From an uncultured Verrucomicrobiae bacterium (GTDB lineage: Bacteria; Verrucomicrobiota; Verrucomicrobiia; Limisphaerales; J093): a stretch of 64,000 nt of DNA. Position numbers and translations under genes: made by a program. Under the pieces are notes generated by a model that did no database searches, was not told the DNA's origin, and saw nothing but the letters and a program-made list of their open reading frames with translations. Location: positions 23,850 to 87,849 of the forward strand of contig CALFAV010000011.1 of NCBI GenBank assembly GCA_937946835.1, written 5' to 3'. Shown here piece after piece: positions 30,467 to 39,596 of this stretch; within the stretch, counting starts at the first letter, position 1, and each line of letters opens with the position of its first letter.

Positions 30467-32455
30467 TCACGGGTGCAACTCGATCACCGCGTCGAACCGC
30501 TGTCCCAGCCGCTGGCCGTCGCGGGTCACATCAAACGCCACCAAGCGCACGCCCGGAGAGGCTTCCCGGGCGGCGTTCAGCCGCACCGTCAGGTGCGAAC
30601 GGCCCCCGGGCGCGGTTTCCACCTGGAACGAGGTCGGTTCGGCTTTCAGCCCCGCCGGCGTGGCCACGGCGATTTCCAACCGCTGCGGCCGGCGGAGGAA
30701 ATTCCGCGCGTGCAGGGTCAGTTCAACCGTTTCCCCGGGCCGGACGCGACTCCGGTACGGCTCGGCGCGCACCCAGAAGGGGTCGAAGCCGTAGCGGTAG
30801 TCCTCGTCCGCAAGGATCTCGCGGAAGGCGTCGCGCATCGCGTAGGCCCAGCGGCGGTACCGCCCAATGAACCGCGCCGGCCGGTCCATCACGTACGAAT
30901 GCCCGCCCAGGATCAGGTCCGGCCGCAGCCGGCGCAGGTACTCGGCGGCGTAGATGTAGCCCTCCTCGAGGATGGCGCTGTTGTGGGCCACGACCGCCTC
31001 GTGACCGGTTTGTGCCGGGTCGCGCGGGTCGCCGAAGAGATTGTCTCCGGTAAAAGCCACTTTCCGGCCGTCAATTTCCCCGTGCAGGCACAGGGCGAAC
31101 TCGGTCTGCCCCGGCATCCAGTCCACCGTGAAGCGGTAACCCTCCCACGTGAACGACTCGCCGTCGCGGAACAGCCGGTCAAACCGCACGCCGTCAATCC
31201 CCGCGCCGTAGGCCTGGATGGGCGCGGCGTAGTCGAACCGCTCCGGGTGCTCGCACACCGCGGCCATGCGGTCCAGCGCCCACAGTTGCGCGCCCCACTT
31301 GGCCCGCAGGTGCGGCGCCTGGAGGAAATGGTCGCCGTGCATGTGCGTCACGACCACCGCGTCCACCTGCTTCAGCCCGGCCCGGGCGCGGAGGCCCTCG
31401 AGGGCTTCGTCCAGAAACCGCGGGTCCACCAGGCCGCAATCCACCACCAGCGCGCGGCCGCTCTCGGCCAGGATCAGGTAAAAGTTCGGATGGAAATTCG
31501 GGCCGCGGAACTTGTACACGTGCGGCAGCACCTGCCACAGGTGCGGCACGGTGCTCGGCCGCGAGACCGGGTCCTGGACCATGCCCGAGAAGGTGTTGAC
31601 CGGGTAGCCGCGCACCAGCAGCCGTTCCAGGGCCACCAGGCGGCGTTGAAAGCGCGCCAGTTGCGCGGCCGGGTCGCGAACCGCCGGGCCGTGGGAAGGC
31701 AGCAGCAGGCGCGGGCGGTAGCCGGCCACCTGCGCGGCCGAGTTGGCCAGCGCCCAAAGACCCGCGCCGAAGCCGTAGTCCCATTCCGAGTCGAACCACG
31801 TGTGCAGCCGCGCGCCGTCCAGCATCAGGTCCCCGGTGAAGGCCAGCCAGCCGGCGTCCTCGCGCAGCAGGTAGGACATGGCCCCCGGGCTGTTGCCGCG
31901 GGTATCCACGCACCAGAACTCGCGCCCGCGCCAGGTGAAGGTGTCCATGCCCTGGAAGGTTCGGTCCAGCGGGACGGGTTCGATGGGTGGGCGGACATAA
32001 CTGGCGCCGTACACCGTGAAGGTGTCGCCCAGGCGCACCTGCATTTTGCGAAACTCGGTGGGGCGCTCGAACAACGCCCGCTCCGCCTCGGGTGCGGCCA
32101 CCCGCGTGCCGGCCTCGCGCCAGGGGGCGAGCCGGGGGGCACCCTGGCATTGTTCGCGGTGGTGGTGGGTGAAGAGCACCCATTCGACCCGGTGCACCCC
32201 GATTTCGCCCAGGTGCTCGAGCACGCGGCCGTCGCCCAGATCAATCAGCAGAGCGGCGTCGCCGTCACGCAGCACGTACACGTGGCAGGTGTCGGTCCAG
32301 ACAAACAGGTCGGGTCGGCCGCGCGGATCGGGCTGACGGAAGCCGTCGTCGGGCCGGGCAACCGGAAGGGTCAACAAGCCGGTTAGCAGCAGCCAGCTCG
32401 CCCGCCGGGTCCGGCCCCTTGGGGCACGTGGCCGGGGAGTTTGGGGGGTCGGCAT
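30467..32455 (-). CDS. Secreted protein with two metallo-beta-lactamase-fold domains
   Basis: A 662-residue protein with a signal peptide (basic start, hydrophobic WLLLTGLLTLPVARP). The first metallo-beta-lactamase-like domain spans about 45-270: its metal motif reads THHHREQ where HxHxDH is expected, though GDLMLDG and SHGP are present. The second domain, at about 310-540, has the canonical THMHGDH, plus FTGDNLFGD and ILGGHSYVMD, so it should bind two metals. The last 110 residues form an Ig-like beta domain (RPGETVELTLHARNF). The substrate is unknown. The family is diverse (lactonases, glyoxalases, phosphodiesterases, sulfatases). It converges with gyrA. Confidence 0.82.
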   Translation of the reverse strand: MPTPQTPRPRAPRGRTRRASWLLLTGLLTLPVARPDDGFRQPDPRGRPDLFVWTDTCHVYVLRDGDAALLIDLGDGRVLEHLGEIGVHRVEWVLFTHHHREQCQGAPRLAPWREAGTRVAAPEAERALFERPTEFRKMQVRLGDTFTVYGASYVRPPIEPVPLDRTFQGMDTFTWRGREFWCVDTRGNSPGAMSYLLREDAGWLAFTGDLMLDGARLHTWFDSEWDYGFGAGLWALANSAAQVAGYRPRLLLPSHGPAVRDPAAQLARFQRRLVALERLLVRGYPVNTFSGMVQDPVSRPSTVPHLWQVLPHVYKFRGPNFHPNFYLILAESGRALVVDCGLVDPRFLDEALEGLRARAGLKQVDAVVVTHMHGDHFLQAPHLRAKWGAQLWALDRMAAVCEHPERFDYAAPIQAYGAGIDGVRFDRLFRDGESFTWEGYRFTVDWMPGQTEFALCLHGEIDGRKVAFTGDNLFGDPRDPAQTGHEAVVAHNSAILEEGYIYAAEYLRRLRPDLILGGHSYVMDRPARFIGRYRRWAYAMRDAFREILADEDYRYGFDPFWVRAEPYRSRVRPGETVELTLHARNFLRRPQRLEIAVATPAGLKAEPTSFQVETAPGGRSHLTVRLNAAREASPGVRLVAFDVTRDGQRLGQRFDAVIELHP

Positions 32456-32556
32456 GGCCGCATTATTGCGAGCGCGGGCGGCCTGCGGGCAAGTCCGGCC
32501 ACCGGGGCTTGCGGCCCGGGCCGGTCCTGCCCCGCACAACGCCCATCGCGGCGGCT

Positions 32557-34701
32557 TCAGAACGTGTAGGTGAGCTTGGTCAGGAGACTGCGCTCGGGGC
32601 CCTCGCCCGTGTCCACCTCGTTGAACACGACGTACCAGTAGGTGTTGTACTTGAGCTTCCAGCCGTAGATGACGCTGTAGTTGTGGAGGCCGGAGGGGCG
32701 GTTTTGGATCGAGGCCTTCACCCACATGTTTTTGCTCAGGTACAGGTCCGCGACCACCCGGTTCAGCCAGACGGTCTCCTCGGTTCCGTCCGGCCGGTCC
32801 TCGAGGCGCAGCACCCACTCGTGGCGCAGGGGCAGGCGTTCCCAGAACTTCAGCCGCTTGCCCCAGAGGAACTCGTGGTAGCGGGTGTGCTCGAACTCGC
32901 CAATGGCGTAGCCCAGGTTCACCGCCCGGTAGTAGTCCGAGGCCCACAGGTCCACGCCGGTCAGCAGCCGGCGATTGTGGAAGGGGGCGTGGTAATCGTG
33001 GTCGTAGCCCAGGCGCAGCCCCAGATCGTTGCGGAGGAGCACGCGCGCCAGGACGCCGTGGTCGTGAACCGAGGTCTCGCCCGCGGCCGTCTGGAACCAG
33101 CGCGGGAAGTAACCGAAGTGGAATTCCTTGTACCAGCGGTCGCCGGCGCGCTGCTGGTACTGCACCAGGGCGGACGGGCCGAAGATGTCACGGCGCGGGA
33201 TGTAGCCCAGCAGGGGATTGTAGCCGGCGGTGATGGCCGTGTAGGCGAGGGTGATGTCCCAGGGGTAGGTGTTGTAGATGACCGCGGCGTCGCCCAGGAA
33301 CTCCGTACCATCGCGCGCCACGCCCCGGGCCGGGTCCTGCAGGTCTTCCGCGCTCACGGCGCCCTGGAAGCGGACCCGCCAGGCGGGGTTGAGGAAGAAA
33401 TACCCGTCCACGCTGCCGTTGTAGGCCTGGCCCGCGTCCAGATGCGCGGCGTCGGCGTAGTAGCCCAGGTAGGAGCGCTCGCCCACGTCCTGCATCAACC
33501 GGAGCACGGCGGCGTTGCCGCGGAAATGGCCGTCGTGGACGAACTCGCTCTGCACGTCCATGAAATTGAAGCTCCAGCCCGGCAGCAGGCCGCTGAACTT
33601 GACCGCGCCGTCCATCTCGGTGATGCGCCGGCTGTAGTACACCCGGTGCGGCATGCGCATCAGTTCCTCCCCCTCGCGGAAGAACAGACGTTTTTCGGGC
33701 AGGAACCGCTCGGTGTCGCGCAGCTCGATGGTGTCCTCGTCCGCCTCCACGTGGCCGAAGTCGGGGAACAGCGTCCAGGCCGTGGTCACCGCGGGGGACA
33801 GGCGAAAGCCCACGTCCAGGCCGGCGCGCGGCACCACCTCGGTGGTGCCGTTGAAGTCCACCCGCGTGCTCACGTACGGGGTGACCTCCCAGTTCCGGTC
33901 AAAGACCGTGTCCGCCAGGTCCAGGCCGGTGAGGTGGCCGAAGTGCCGCGGTTTGTACATGTCCGTGGGGCTGTAGCTCCAGAAGCTGGTCACATCGGTG
34001 CGGCGCTGGAGCCGGGTGACGTTGAAACCCCACGTGGCGCCGTCGCGCCGGAAGTAGTTGAAGACCGTGAGCGGGATGCGCATCTCGAAGCTCCAGCGGT
34101 CCGCCCCCACGTGGGCGGCGCAGTCCCAGTCCGCCGACCAACCGTAGTTGAAGATGCCGGAGGGCCCCTCGTTGGCATCCGCGCGCGTACCCAGGGGGTT
34201 GGTGAAGAAGGCGTACTTGCCCCGGTGGTTGTGCGGCGGGTCCAGGTGAATCTCCACCCAGTCGTCGCCCACAAACACCCGGTCCTCCCGCTGTTCGGTG
34301 GCGCGCAGTTGGGAGACGTCGCTCTCCAGGCATTCGACGCCGATGTACAGGTGGGTGCGGGTGTAGGCGACGCGAATGAGGGTTTGGTCCTCGGCCGGCG
34401 CGTGCGTGCGGGTGTTGATCAAGCCGGTGGCCACTTCGCACTGTGCCCAGAACGGCTCGTCCAGCCGGCCGTCCACGACCAGCGGGGCGTCCACCTTGAG
34501 CGCGCGCAGCCCGGGCACCGGTGCCGCCGGGTCCTGATGGGCCAGCCCGGGGCAGGCCGCCAGCGCCAGAGCCAGCAAAAATGCCCCGGGGAATGCGTGC
34601 CGCCGGCGCCCGGGTCCCGGAGCCAGCCGGTCGGTCGGCCGGCTTCCTGCCGGCGACCCTGAGGGACACAACAACTCACCCCAAGCGGAACACTTCGTCA
34701 T
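32557..34701 (-). CDS. Secreted CBM9-like plus DUF5916 outer-membrane barrel protein
   Basis: A 714-residue protein. An unusually long basic leader precedes the hydrophobic stretch GAFLLALALAACPGLA. The CBM9-like sugar-binding domain follows (LKVDAPLVVDGRLDEPFW to about residue 240; IRVAYTRTHLYIGVECLES, WVEIHLDPPHNHRG). The remainder is a DUF5916-type region with alternating beta strands and a closing aromatic strand (LLTKLTYTF), predicting an outer-membrane barrel. Members of this family are found next to polysaccharide-use and peptidase genes, but their role is unproven. A later start would give a more usual signal length, but no in-frame ATG is available. It is followed downstream by the double-MBL gene. 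Confidence 0.78.
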   Translation of the reverse strand: MTKCSAWGELLCPSGSPAGSRPTDRLAPGPGRRRHAFPGAFLLALALAACPGLAHQDPAAPVPGLRALKVDAPLVVDGRLDEPFWAQCEVATGLINTRTHAPAEDQTLIRVAYTRTHLYIGVECLESDVSQLRATEQREDRVFVGDDWVEIHLDPPHNHRGKYAFFTNPLGTRADANEGPSGIFNYGWSADWDCAAHVGADRWSFEMRIPLTVFNYFRRDGATWGFNVTRLQRRTDVTSFWSYSPTDMYKPRHFGHLTGLDLADTVFDRNWEVTPYVSTRVDFNGTTEVVPRAGLDVGFRLSPAVTTAWTLFPDFGHVEADEDTIELRDTERFLPEKRLFFREGEELMRMPHRVYYSRRITEMDGAVKFSGLLPGWSFNFMDVQSEFVHDGHFRGNAAVLRLMQDVGERSYLGYYADAAHLDAGQAYNGSVDGYFFLNPAWRVRFQGAVSAEDLQDPARGVARDGTEFLGDAAVIYNTYPWDITLAYTAITAGYNPLLGYIPRRDIFGPSALVQYQQRAGDRWYKEFHFGYFPRWFQTAAGETSVHDHGVLARVLLRNDLGLRLGYDHDYHAPFHNRRLLTGVDLWASDYYRAVNLGYAIGEFEHTRYHEFLWGKRLKFWERLPLRHEWVLRLEDRPDGTEETVWLNRVVADLYLSKNMWVKASIQNRPSGLHNYSVIYGWKLKYNTYWYVVFNEVDTGEGPERSLLTKLTYTF

Positions 34702-34872
34702 GGGTCGGGCACGCGAAACTCCGACTTCCCTCCGGTCGGCGCTATTCAGGCGCAGTGGCAAAGCGGCAAATGTCAGCCGGCGCCGCGCCGAAAAATCCCG
34801 CACCCCCGCCCGCGTAGCCGCCGATGATCCGCGGGTTCCGACCTGCCCAGGGACCTGCCCGCCGGTCGCGGC

Positions 34873-37392
34873 TCAGGCGGCTGCCTTGGCCGGGGTTCCG
34901 GGAGTCGCCGCAGGTGCCTCCAGTTCGAGGTGGGCCCCCAGTTTCGGGCGCTGGCCCTTGTGCCACCAGAGGACGATCGGACTGGCGATCAGGAGGCTGG
35001 AGTAAGTGCCGGCCAAGGTGCCGACCAGGAAGGTGAAGGCCAGGTCGTTGATGACGCCCCCGCCGAAGATGAGCAGCGAGAGCGTGGACAGGATGACGGC
35101 GCCGCCGGTGATGATGGTGCGACTGAGGGTCTGGTTGAGCGAAAGATCAATCACCTGACGGAAGGTGCCGTGCACGCCCAGCTTCAGGTTCTCCCGGATG
35201 CGGTCCATGATCACGATCTTGTCGTTAATCGAGTAGCCGATGATGGTGAGGATGGCGGCCACCATGGTGGCATTGAGCTGCCCGCCGGCCAGGAAGAAGA
35301 CCGCCAGCGTGAAAAACACGTCGTGCACCAGGGCCAGCACCGAGGCCACGGCAAAGGAGAACTCGTACCGGAAGGCGACGTACACCAGGATGGCAAACAG
35401 GGCCAGCAGGCTGGAGATCAGCGCCGAGCGCTGGATTTGGGCGCCCACGGTGGGGCCGACACTGTCCAGGGCCACCACGTCCAGGCCGGCCTGCGGGAAG
35501 GCGGCCTTCAGGGCGGCTTCCGCCTTCGGACCGGCTTCGTTGGGCACGGTGATACGCAGGGTTTCGTGGCCCGTGGCCCGGTTTTGCTGGTAGCTGATGG
35601 TGGCATCTGCCATGCCCGCCCGGTCCAGCGCGTCCCGCAGGGCATCCACGCCGAGGCGTTCCCGGAAGGTGAGGGTCAGCGAGTCCCCGCCGGCGAAGTC
35701 CACGCCCAGGATTTTGCTGCCGCGCACGCCCAGACCGTAGCCCAGACCGACGAGGATGATGACCGCCGAGGCAATGACGGTGGCGCGTCCCCAGTTCATG
35801 AACGGGAGAGGCGGGAACTTGATCAGCGGCAGCATGCGCACCCGGGAGATGAGGTTGCGGGCCAGCAGGAAGTCGTAAATCAGGCGCGTCACCAGCAACG
35901 CCGTGAACATGTTCACGCAGATGCCGATCGAGAGCGTGACCCCGAAGCCTTTGACGGGGCCGGTGCCGAACTTGTAGAGGATGAGCGCGGCGATGAACGT
36001 GGTCAGGTTCGAGTCGAAGATCGTGCCGAAGGCCTTGTCGTAACCGCCGGCGATCACGCCGCGAATGGATTTGCCGGCCGCCATCTCCTCGCGCATGCGC
36101 TCGTAGATGAGCACGTTGGCGTCCACCGCCATGCCGATGGTCAGGGCGATGCCGGCGATGCCCGGCATGGTGAGGGTGGCGTCCATGGCGCACATGGTGC
36201 CCAACAGGATGAGCACGTTCAGGGCGAGCGCCAGGTTGGCCACCAAACCGGAGGTCAGGTAAAACACCAGCATGAACACGAAGGTGCCCACCGCCGCCAC
36301 GGCGGAGGCCACCATGCCGCTGCGGATCGAGTCGGCGCCCAGCGAGGGGTCCACGGTGCGCTCTTCCTCGATGCGCACCGGGGTTTCGAGCGGGTTGCGC
36401 AGCACGTTGGCCAGGTCAAAGGCCTCGCGCAGATCGAAGTCCCCGCTAATTTCACAGTTGCCGCCCAGGATGGGATGCCGGATGACCGGGGCGGACTGCA
36501 GTTCGCCGTCCAGCACGATGGCCAGTTGGCGGCCCACGTTGTTGCGGGTGATCTCGGCGAATTTCTCCGCCCCCGCGGAATTGAAGCGCAGGCTGATGTT
36601 GGGCCGGCCGGTCACCGGGTCCGGGTACACCCCCGAGTCCGCCACGTAGGCGCCGGTCAGGCCCAGTTCGGCGGTTTTGCTGACCAGGTAGGTGCGCGGC
36701 GGTTCGCTTTCGCGGTCGCGGCGTTTGCGCCGTTTTTCGGTCAGCACCTCGTACCCCGGCTCGATGATGCCCGCGCGGAGCAATTCCTCGCTTTCGGGAT
36801 GCACCAGGCGAAATTCGAGGAAGGCCACTTTCTGAATGGTCTCGCGGGCCGCCTGCTTGCGGTCCTCGGACATGCCGGGAATCTGGATGAGGATGCGTCC
36901 CTCGCCGGCGGGCTGGAGGATGGGCTCGGCCACGCCGAAGGCGTCCACGCGCTTGCGCAACACCTCCATGGCCTGCTCGACCGCGTGTTCCTTGTCGGCG
37001 ATGGTCTTGAGCCGCTCGGGGTCCAGGCTCACCAGGAAGGCGGTGCCGCCCTGCAGGTCCAGGCCCAATTTGATCTGGCCGGCCGCCTTTTGCTGGAGCC
37101 GGTTGAGGATGGCGCGGTTCGGATCGGCGTCCTCCTCGTCGGCCAGGGAGGGGAAGTAGCGGGTCAGGTCGTTGGTCCCGACCGCAGCCAGGAGGTTGAA
37201 AAAGGTCTGATTGGAACGTTGCTGCTCCAGTTCACGCGCCCGCTGGACGATGGCTGCGAAGTTCGCGTCGGTGAACTCCACACGCTTCTCGAAGACGTCA
37301 ATCAGGTTGCGCGGGGTGGGGGGATACAGCTCGTACAGCGCCCAGGCGACCACGAAGAGCGTGATCAAAAACCTCCAGGTGTTGCGGCTCAT
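34873..37392 (-). CDS. secDF: Fused protein translocase subunit SecDF
   Basis: An 839-residue inner-membrane protein joining SecD and SecF. It uses the proton gradient to pull proteins across after SecYEG. The first helix follows the start (MSRNTWRFLITLFVVAW). The periplasmic P1 domain begins QIKLGLDLQGGTAFLVS. The SecD membrane block contains TMPGIAGIALTIGMAVDANVLIYER. The SecF half starts near FMNWGRATVIAS and has KILGVDFAGGDSLTLTF and NDKIVIMDRIREN. ATG 37392 is chosen because the first helix begins there. yajC lies 13 bases upstream on the same strand, the usual order. Confidence 0.95.
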   Translation of the reverse strand: MSRNTWRFLITLFVVAWALYELYPPTPRNLIDVFEKRVEFTDANFAAIVQRARELEQQRSNQTFFNLLAAVGTNDLTRYFPSLADEEDADPNRAILNRLQQKAAGQIKLGLDLQGGTAFLVSLDPERLKTIADKEHAVEQAMEVLRKRVDAFGVAEPILQPAGEGRILIQIPGMSEDRKQAARETIQKVAFLEFRLVHPESEELLRAGIIEPGYEVLTEKRRKRRDRESEPPRTYLVSKTAELGLTGAYVADSGVYPDPVTGRPNISLRFNSAGAEKFAEITRNNVGRQLAIVLDGELQSAPVIRHPILGGNCEISGDFDLREAFDLANVLRNPLETPVRIEEERTVDPSLGADSIRSGMVASAVAAVGTFVFMLVFYLTSGLVANLALALNVLILLGTMCAMDATLTMPGIAGIALTIGMAVDANVLIYERMREEMAAGKSIRGVIAGGYDKAFGTIFDSNLTTFIAALILYKFGTGPVKGFGVTLSIGICVNMFTALLVTRLIYDFLLARNLISRVRMLPLIKFPPLPFMNWGRATVIASAVIILVGLGYGLGVRGSKILGVDFAGGDSLTLTFRERLGVDALRDALDRAGMADATISYQQNRATGHETLRITVPNEAGPKAEAALKAAFPQAGLDVVALDSVGPTVGAQIQRSALISSLLALFAILVYVAFRYEFSFAVASVLALVHDVFFTLAVFFLAGGQLNATMVAAILTIIGYSINDKIVIMDRIRENLKLGVHGTFRQVIDLSLNQTLSRTIITGGAVILSTLSLLIFGGGVINDLAFTFLVGTLAGTYSSLLIASPIVLWWHKGQRPKLGAHLELEAPAATPGTPAKAAA

Positions 37393-37405
37393 GGCGGGAA
37401 GGGCG

Positions 37406-37780
37406 TCAGGACTTGGCGCCGGAATCGTTCGCGGCCTGGGCGCGCTCGTACACGTCGGCCACCGCGCTCTTGAGGACTTCCAGTTTGGACTCCCCGCAGC
37501 GCAGGGTGAGGGTCTTGTCCTTGAGCGCCAGCACCTCACCCACCAGCCCGCTGCTGGTCACCACCTTGTCCCGGGGCTTGAGGGCGGCCAGCAGGGCCTG
37601 ATGCTGTTTTTGTTTCTTCTGCTGGGGCCGGATGAGCATGAAGTAGAAAATCACGAACATCAGCACCAGCGGGCCGGCCAGTTTCAGCAGCTCCGCCTGG
37701 GGGTTGACCGGCGCCGGACCGGGGGCGTCGGCGGCCAACAGGGCGGTGGCCAGCAAACCGAGGTTCACAATCGAATCCAT
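37406..37780 (-). CDS. yajC: Preprotein translocase subunit YajC
   Basis: A 124-residue protein with one strong membrane helix (LAGPLVLMFVIFYFMLIRPQQKKQ, about 36-55) and the conserved DKVVTSSGLVGEVLALKD segment after it. YajC associates with SecDF in the Sec holotranslocon. It is immediately upstream of secDF in the same orientation and probably co-transcribed. The N-terminal hydrophobic stretch (GLLATALLAADAPG) may be a second membrane segment or a cleaved signal. Confidence 0.93.
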   Translation of the reverse strand: MDSIVNLGLLATALLAADAPGPAPVNPQAELLKLAGPLVLMFVIFYFMLIRPQQKKQKQHQALLAALKPRDKVVTSSGLVGEVLALKDKTLTLRCGESKLEVLKSAVADVYERAQAANDSGAKS

Positions 37781-37931
37781 GCCGTTAAATCAAGAGCCGT
37801 CGAATCTAGGCACCCCCGCCGGTTTGGCAAGCCTGCGCTGGAGGATGCCCCCACGAGCGAGTCCGGGCCACCCGCCCCGCCGGCCACACTGGCGGCCCAC
37901 CCGGCCCCGGGCTACAAAGGCGCCCACGCGC

Positions 37932-38684
37932 ATGAAACTCGTTTCCTGGAACGTGAACGGCCTGCGCGCGGTCCTGCGCCGGAATTTCCTCGACTACCTC
38001 GCCGCCGAGGCGCCGGACGTGCTTTGCCTGCAGGAAACCCGTTGCGGCCCCCACGAGGTCGAGCCGCTCTGGCCCGCCGCCTACCTCACGTACTGGAACT
38101 GCGCGGCGAAAAAGGGCTACGCCGGCACGGCCATTTTCACCCGCGTCCGCCCCCGGGTGGTCACCCCGGGTCTCGGCCGGCCCGAACATGACCGGGAAGG
38201 GCGCGTGCTGACCGCCGAGTTTGACGACTTTTTCCTGGTCAACGTGTATGTGCCCAATGCTCAGCGCGCACTCACCCGGCTGGCCTACCGCCAGCAGTGG
38301 GACCGGGATTTCCTGCGGTTCCTGAAAGGCCTCGAACGCCGCAAGCCGGTGATCTTTTGCGGGGACCTGAACGTGGCGCACACCGAGCTGGACCTGGCCA
38401 ATCCCCGCGCCAACGTGGGCAACCACGGGTTCACCCCGGAGGAGCGCGCGGGTTTTGCCGCCTTCCTGAAGGCCGGGTTTGTGGACACCTTTCGCGAGTT
38501 CGAAAAGGGCGGCGGGCACTACACCTGGTGGAGCCAGATGCCCGGGGTGCGCGCCCGCAACATCGGCTGGCGCATTGACTACTTCCTGATCTCCGCCGCG
38601 CTGCGCCCCCGCCTTAAAGCGGCGTTCATCCGTGCCGAGGTGCCCGGCTCGGATCACTGCCCGGTGGGCATCGAGCTGAGCTGA
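37932..38684 (+). CDS. xth: Exodeoxyribonuclease III
   Basis: A 250-residue AP endonuclease/3' exonuclease. Key features are KLVSWNVNGLRA (metal-binding Asn), CLQETRC (metal-binding Glu), FCGDLNVAHTELDLANP (Asp/Asn pair) and the final GSDHCPVGIEL (catalytic Asp-His). It repairs abasic sites in DNA. It is divergent from yajC across 151 bases. The start fits the family N-terminus exactly. Confidence 0.95.
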   Translation: MKLVSWNVNGLRAVLRRNFLDYLAAEAPDVLCLQETRCGPHEVEPLWPAAYLTYWNCAAKKGYAGTAIFTRVRPRVVTPGLGRPEHDREGRVLTAEFDDFFLVNVYVPNAQRALTRLAYRQQWDRDFLRFLKGLERRKPVIFCGDLNVAHTELDLANPRANVGNHGFTPEERAGFAAFLKAGFVDTFREFEKGGGHYTWWSQMPGVRARNIGWRIDYFLISAALRPRLKAAFIRAEVPGSDHCPVGIELS

Positions 38685-38857
38685 GCGGTCCGTGCCTCCC
38701 CCTCCGGCAGGCGGCGGGCCCGATGTCCGAAAGCCCGAAGCCGGGCGGCCGGGCCGTTTCCGCTTCTGACGCAAGCCCGGATCCAGCCCCCCCGCGGAAC
38801 ACGTGGATTGACGCTGGGGAGGCCTGCCGCCCCCCGGACAGCGCGCCAAGCGGGGGG

Positions 38858-38885
38858 TTGACAGAAATCTCGTGGCCACTAAATT
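38858..38885 (+). promoter_or_regulatory. Candidate promoter of the metal uptake operon
   Basis: A perfect TTGACA (38858-38863) and TAAATT (38880-38885) with a 16-base spacer. Transcription would begin around 38892, leaving a leader of only about 15 bases before the ATG at 38907. Confidence 0.55.
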
Positions 38886-38905
38886 CCGATTTAGCCGAAC
38901 CTAAA
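38879..38905 (+). promoter_or_regulatory. Candidate DtxR/MntR-type operator overlapping the promoter
   Basis: CTAAAT at 38879 pairs with ATTTAG at 38889 around TCCG. TTTAG at 38890 pairs with CTAAA at 38901 around CCGAAC. Three half-sites thus recur at 11-base steps, one helical turn apart. They cover the -10 element and extend to 2 bases before the start codon. TTTAGnnnnnnCTAAA-like sites are characteristic of DtxR/MntR-class regulators, which supports autoregulation of the operon. Confidence 0.6.
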
Positions 38906-38906
38906 G

Positions 38907-39596
38907 ATGGGCGAAGCGTTACGCACCGAGGCCGTCGAGGATTACCTCAAGGCCATTTACCTGCTCGAAAGCGCCGGCCGCGCCGCCTCGACCGCCGCGC
39001 TGGCGGCGCATCTGGAGGTTTCCGCCCCCAGCGTCACCGGCATGTTGAAAAAGCTGGCGTCGCTGAAGCTGGTGCGGCACGTGCCCTATCGGGGGGTCAG
39101 TCTCACGATGGCCGGCCGCAAGATCGCCCTCGAGGTCATCCGGCACCATCGCCTGCTGGAGCGCTACCTGGCCGAGGCCCTGGGGTATCCCTGGGAGAAA
39201 GTCCACGCCGAGGCCGAGCGGCTCGAACACCACATTTCCGAGGAATTTGAGGACCGCATTGCGGCCTGGCTGGGCCACCCGGTCACCGACCCGCACGGGG
39301 ACCCCATCCCGGACAAGGACGGCACCCTGCCGCGACAGACCGGTCTGCGCCTGACCGAAGCCGGCGCCGGCGAGGCGGTGGTGATTGAGCGCGTGGCGGC
39401 CCAGGACGCGGGCCAGTTGAATTACCTGGGCTCGCTGGGGCTTCGTCCCGAGGCGGCGGTGACCTTCCTGGGCCAGGCGCCCTACGACGGCCCGGTGCAT
39501 GTGCGCGTGGGCACCACCGAGCATCACGTGGGGGTGAACCTCGCCCGCCAAATCTTTGTCCGTCGCGTGGCGAGCCCGAAGGGAGCTGCCGCATGA
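38907..39596 (+). CDS. mntR: DtxR/MntR-family metal-dependent transcriptional regulator
   Basis: A 229-residue regulator with three parts: winged helix (1-70; SAPSVTGMLKKL is the recognition region), dimerisation/metal domain (about 71-140) and a C-terminal FeoA/SH3-like domain (about 150-225). By eye, Asp12, His81, Glu104, Glu107 and His108 align with MntR Asp8, His77, Glu99, Glu102 and His103. Asp and Glu, rather than the Met and Cys of DtxR, at the first and third positions favour manganese sensing; the position of MntR Glu11 is Lys15. It likely represses the operon when metal is plentiful. The downstream gene overlaps by 4 bases. There is no Shine-Dalgarno sequence, and the leader is very short. 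Confidence 0.9.
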   Translation: MGEALRTEAVEDYLKAIYLLESAGRAASTAALAAHLEVSAPSVTGMLKKLASLKLVRHVPYRGVSLTMAGRKIALEVIRHHRLLERYLAEALGYPWEKVHAEAERLEHHISEEFEDRIAAWLGHPVTDPHGDPIPDKDGTLPRQTGLRLTEAGAGEAVVIERVAAQDAGQLNYLGSLGLRPEAAVTFLGQAPYDGPVHVRVGTTEHHVGVNLARQIFVRRVASPKGAAA

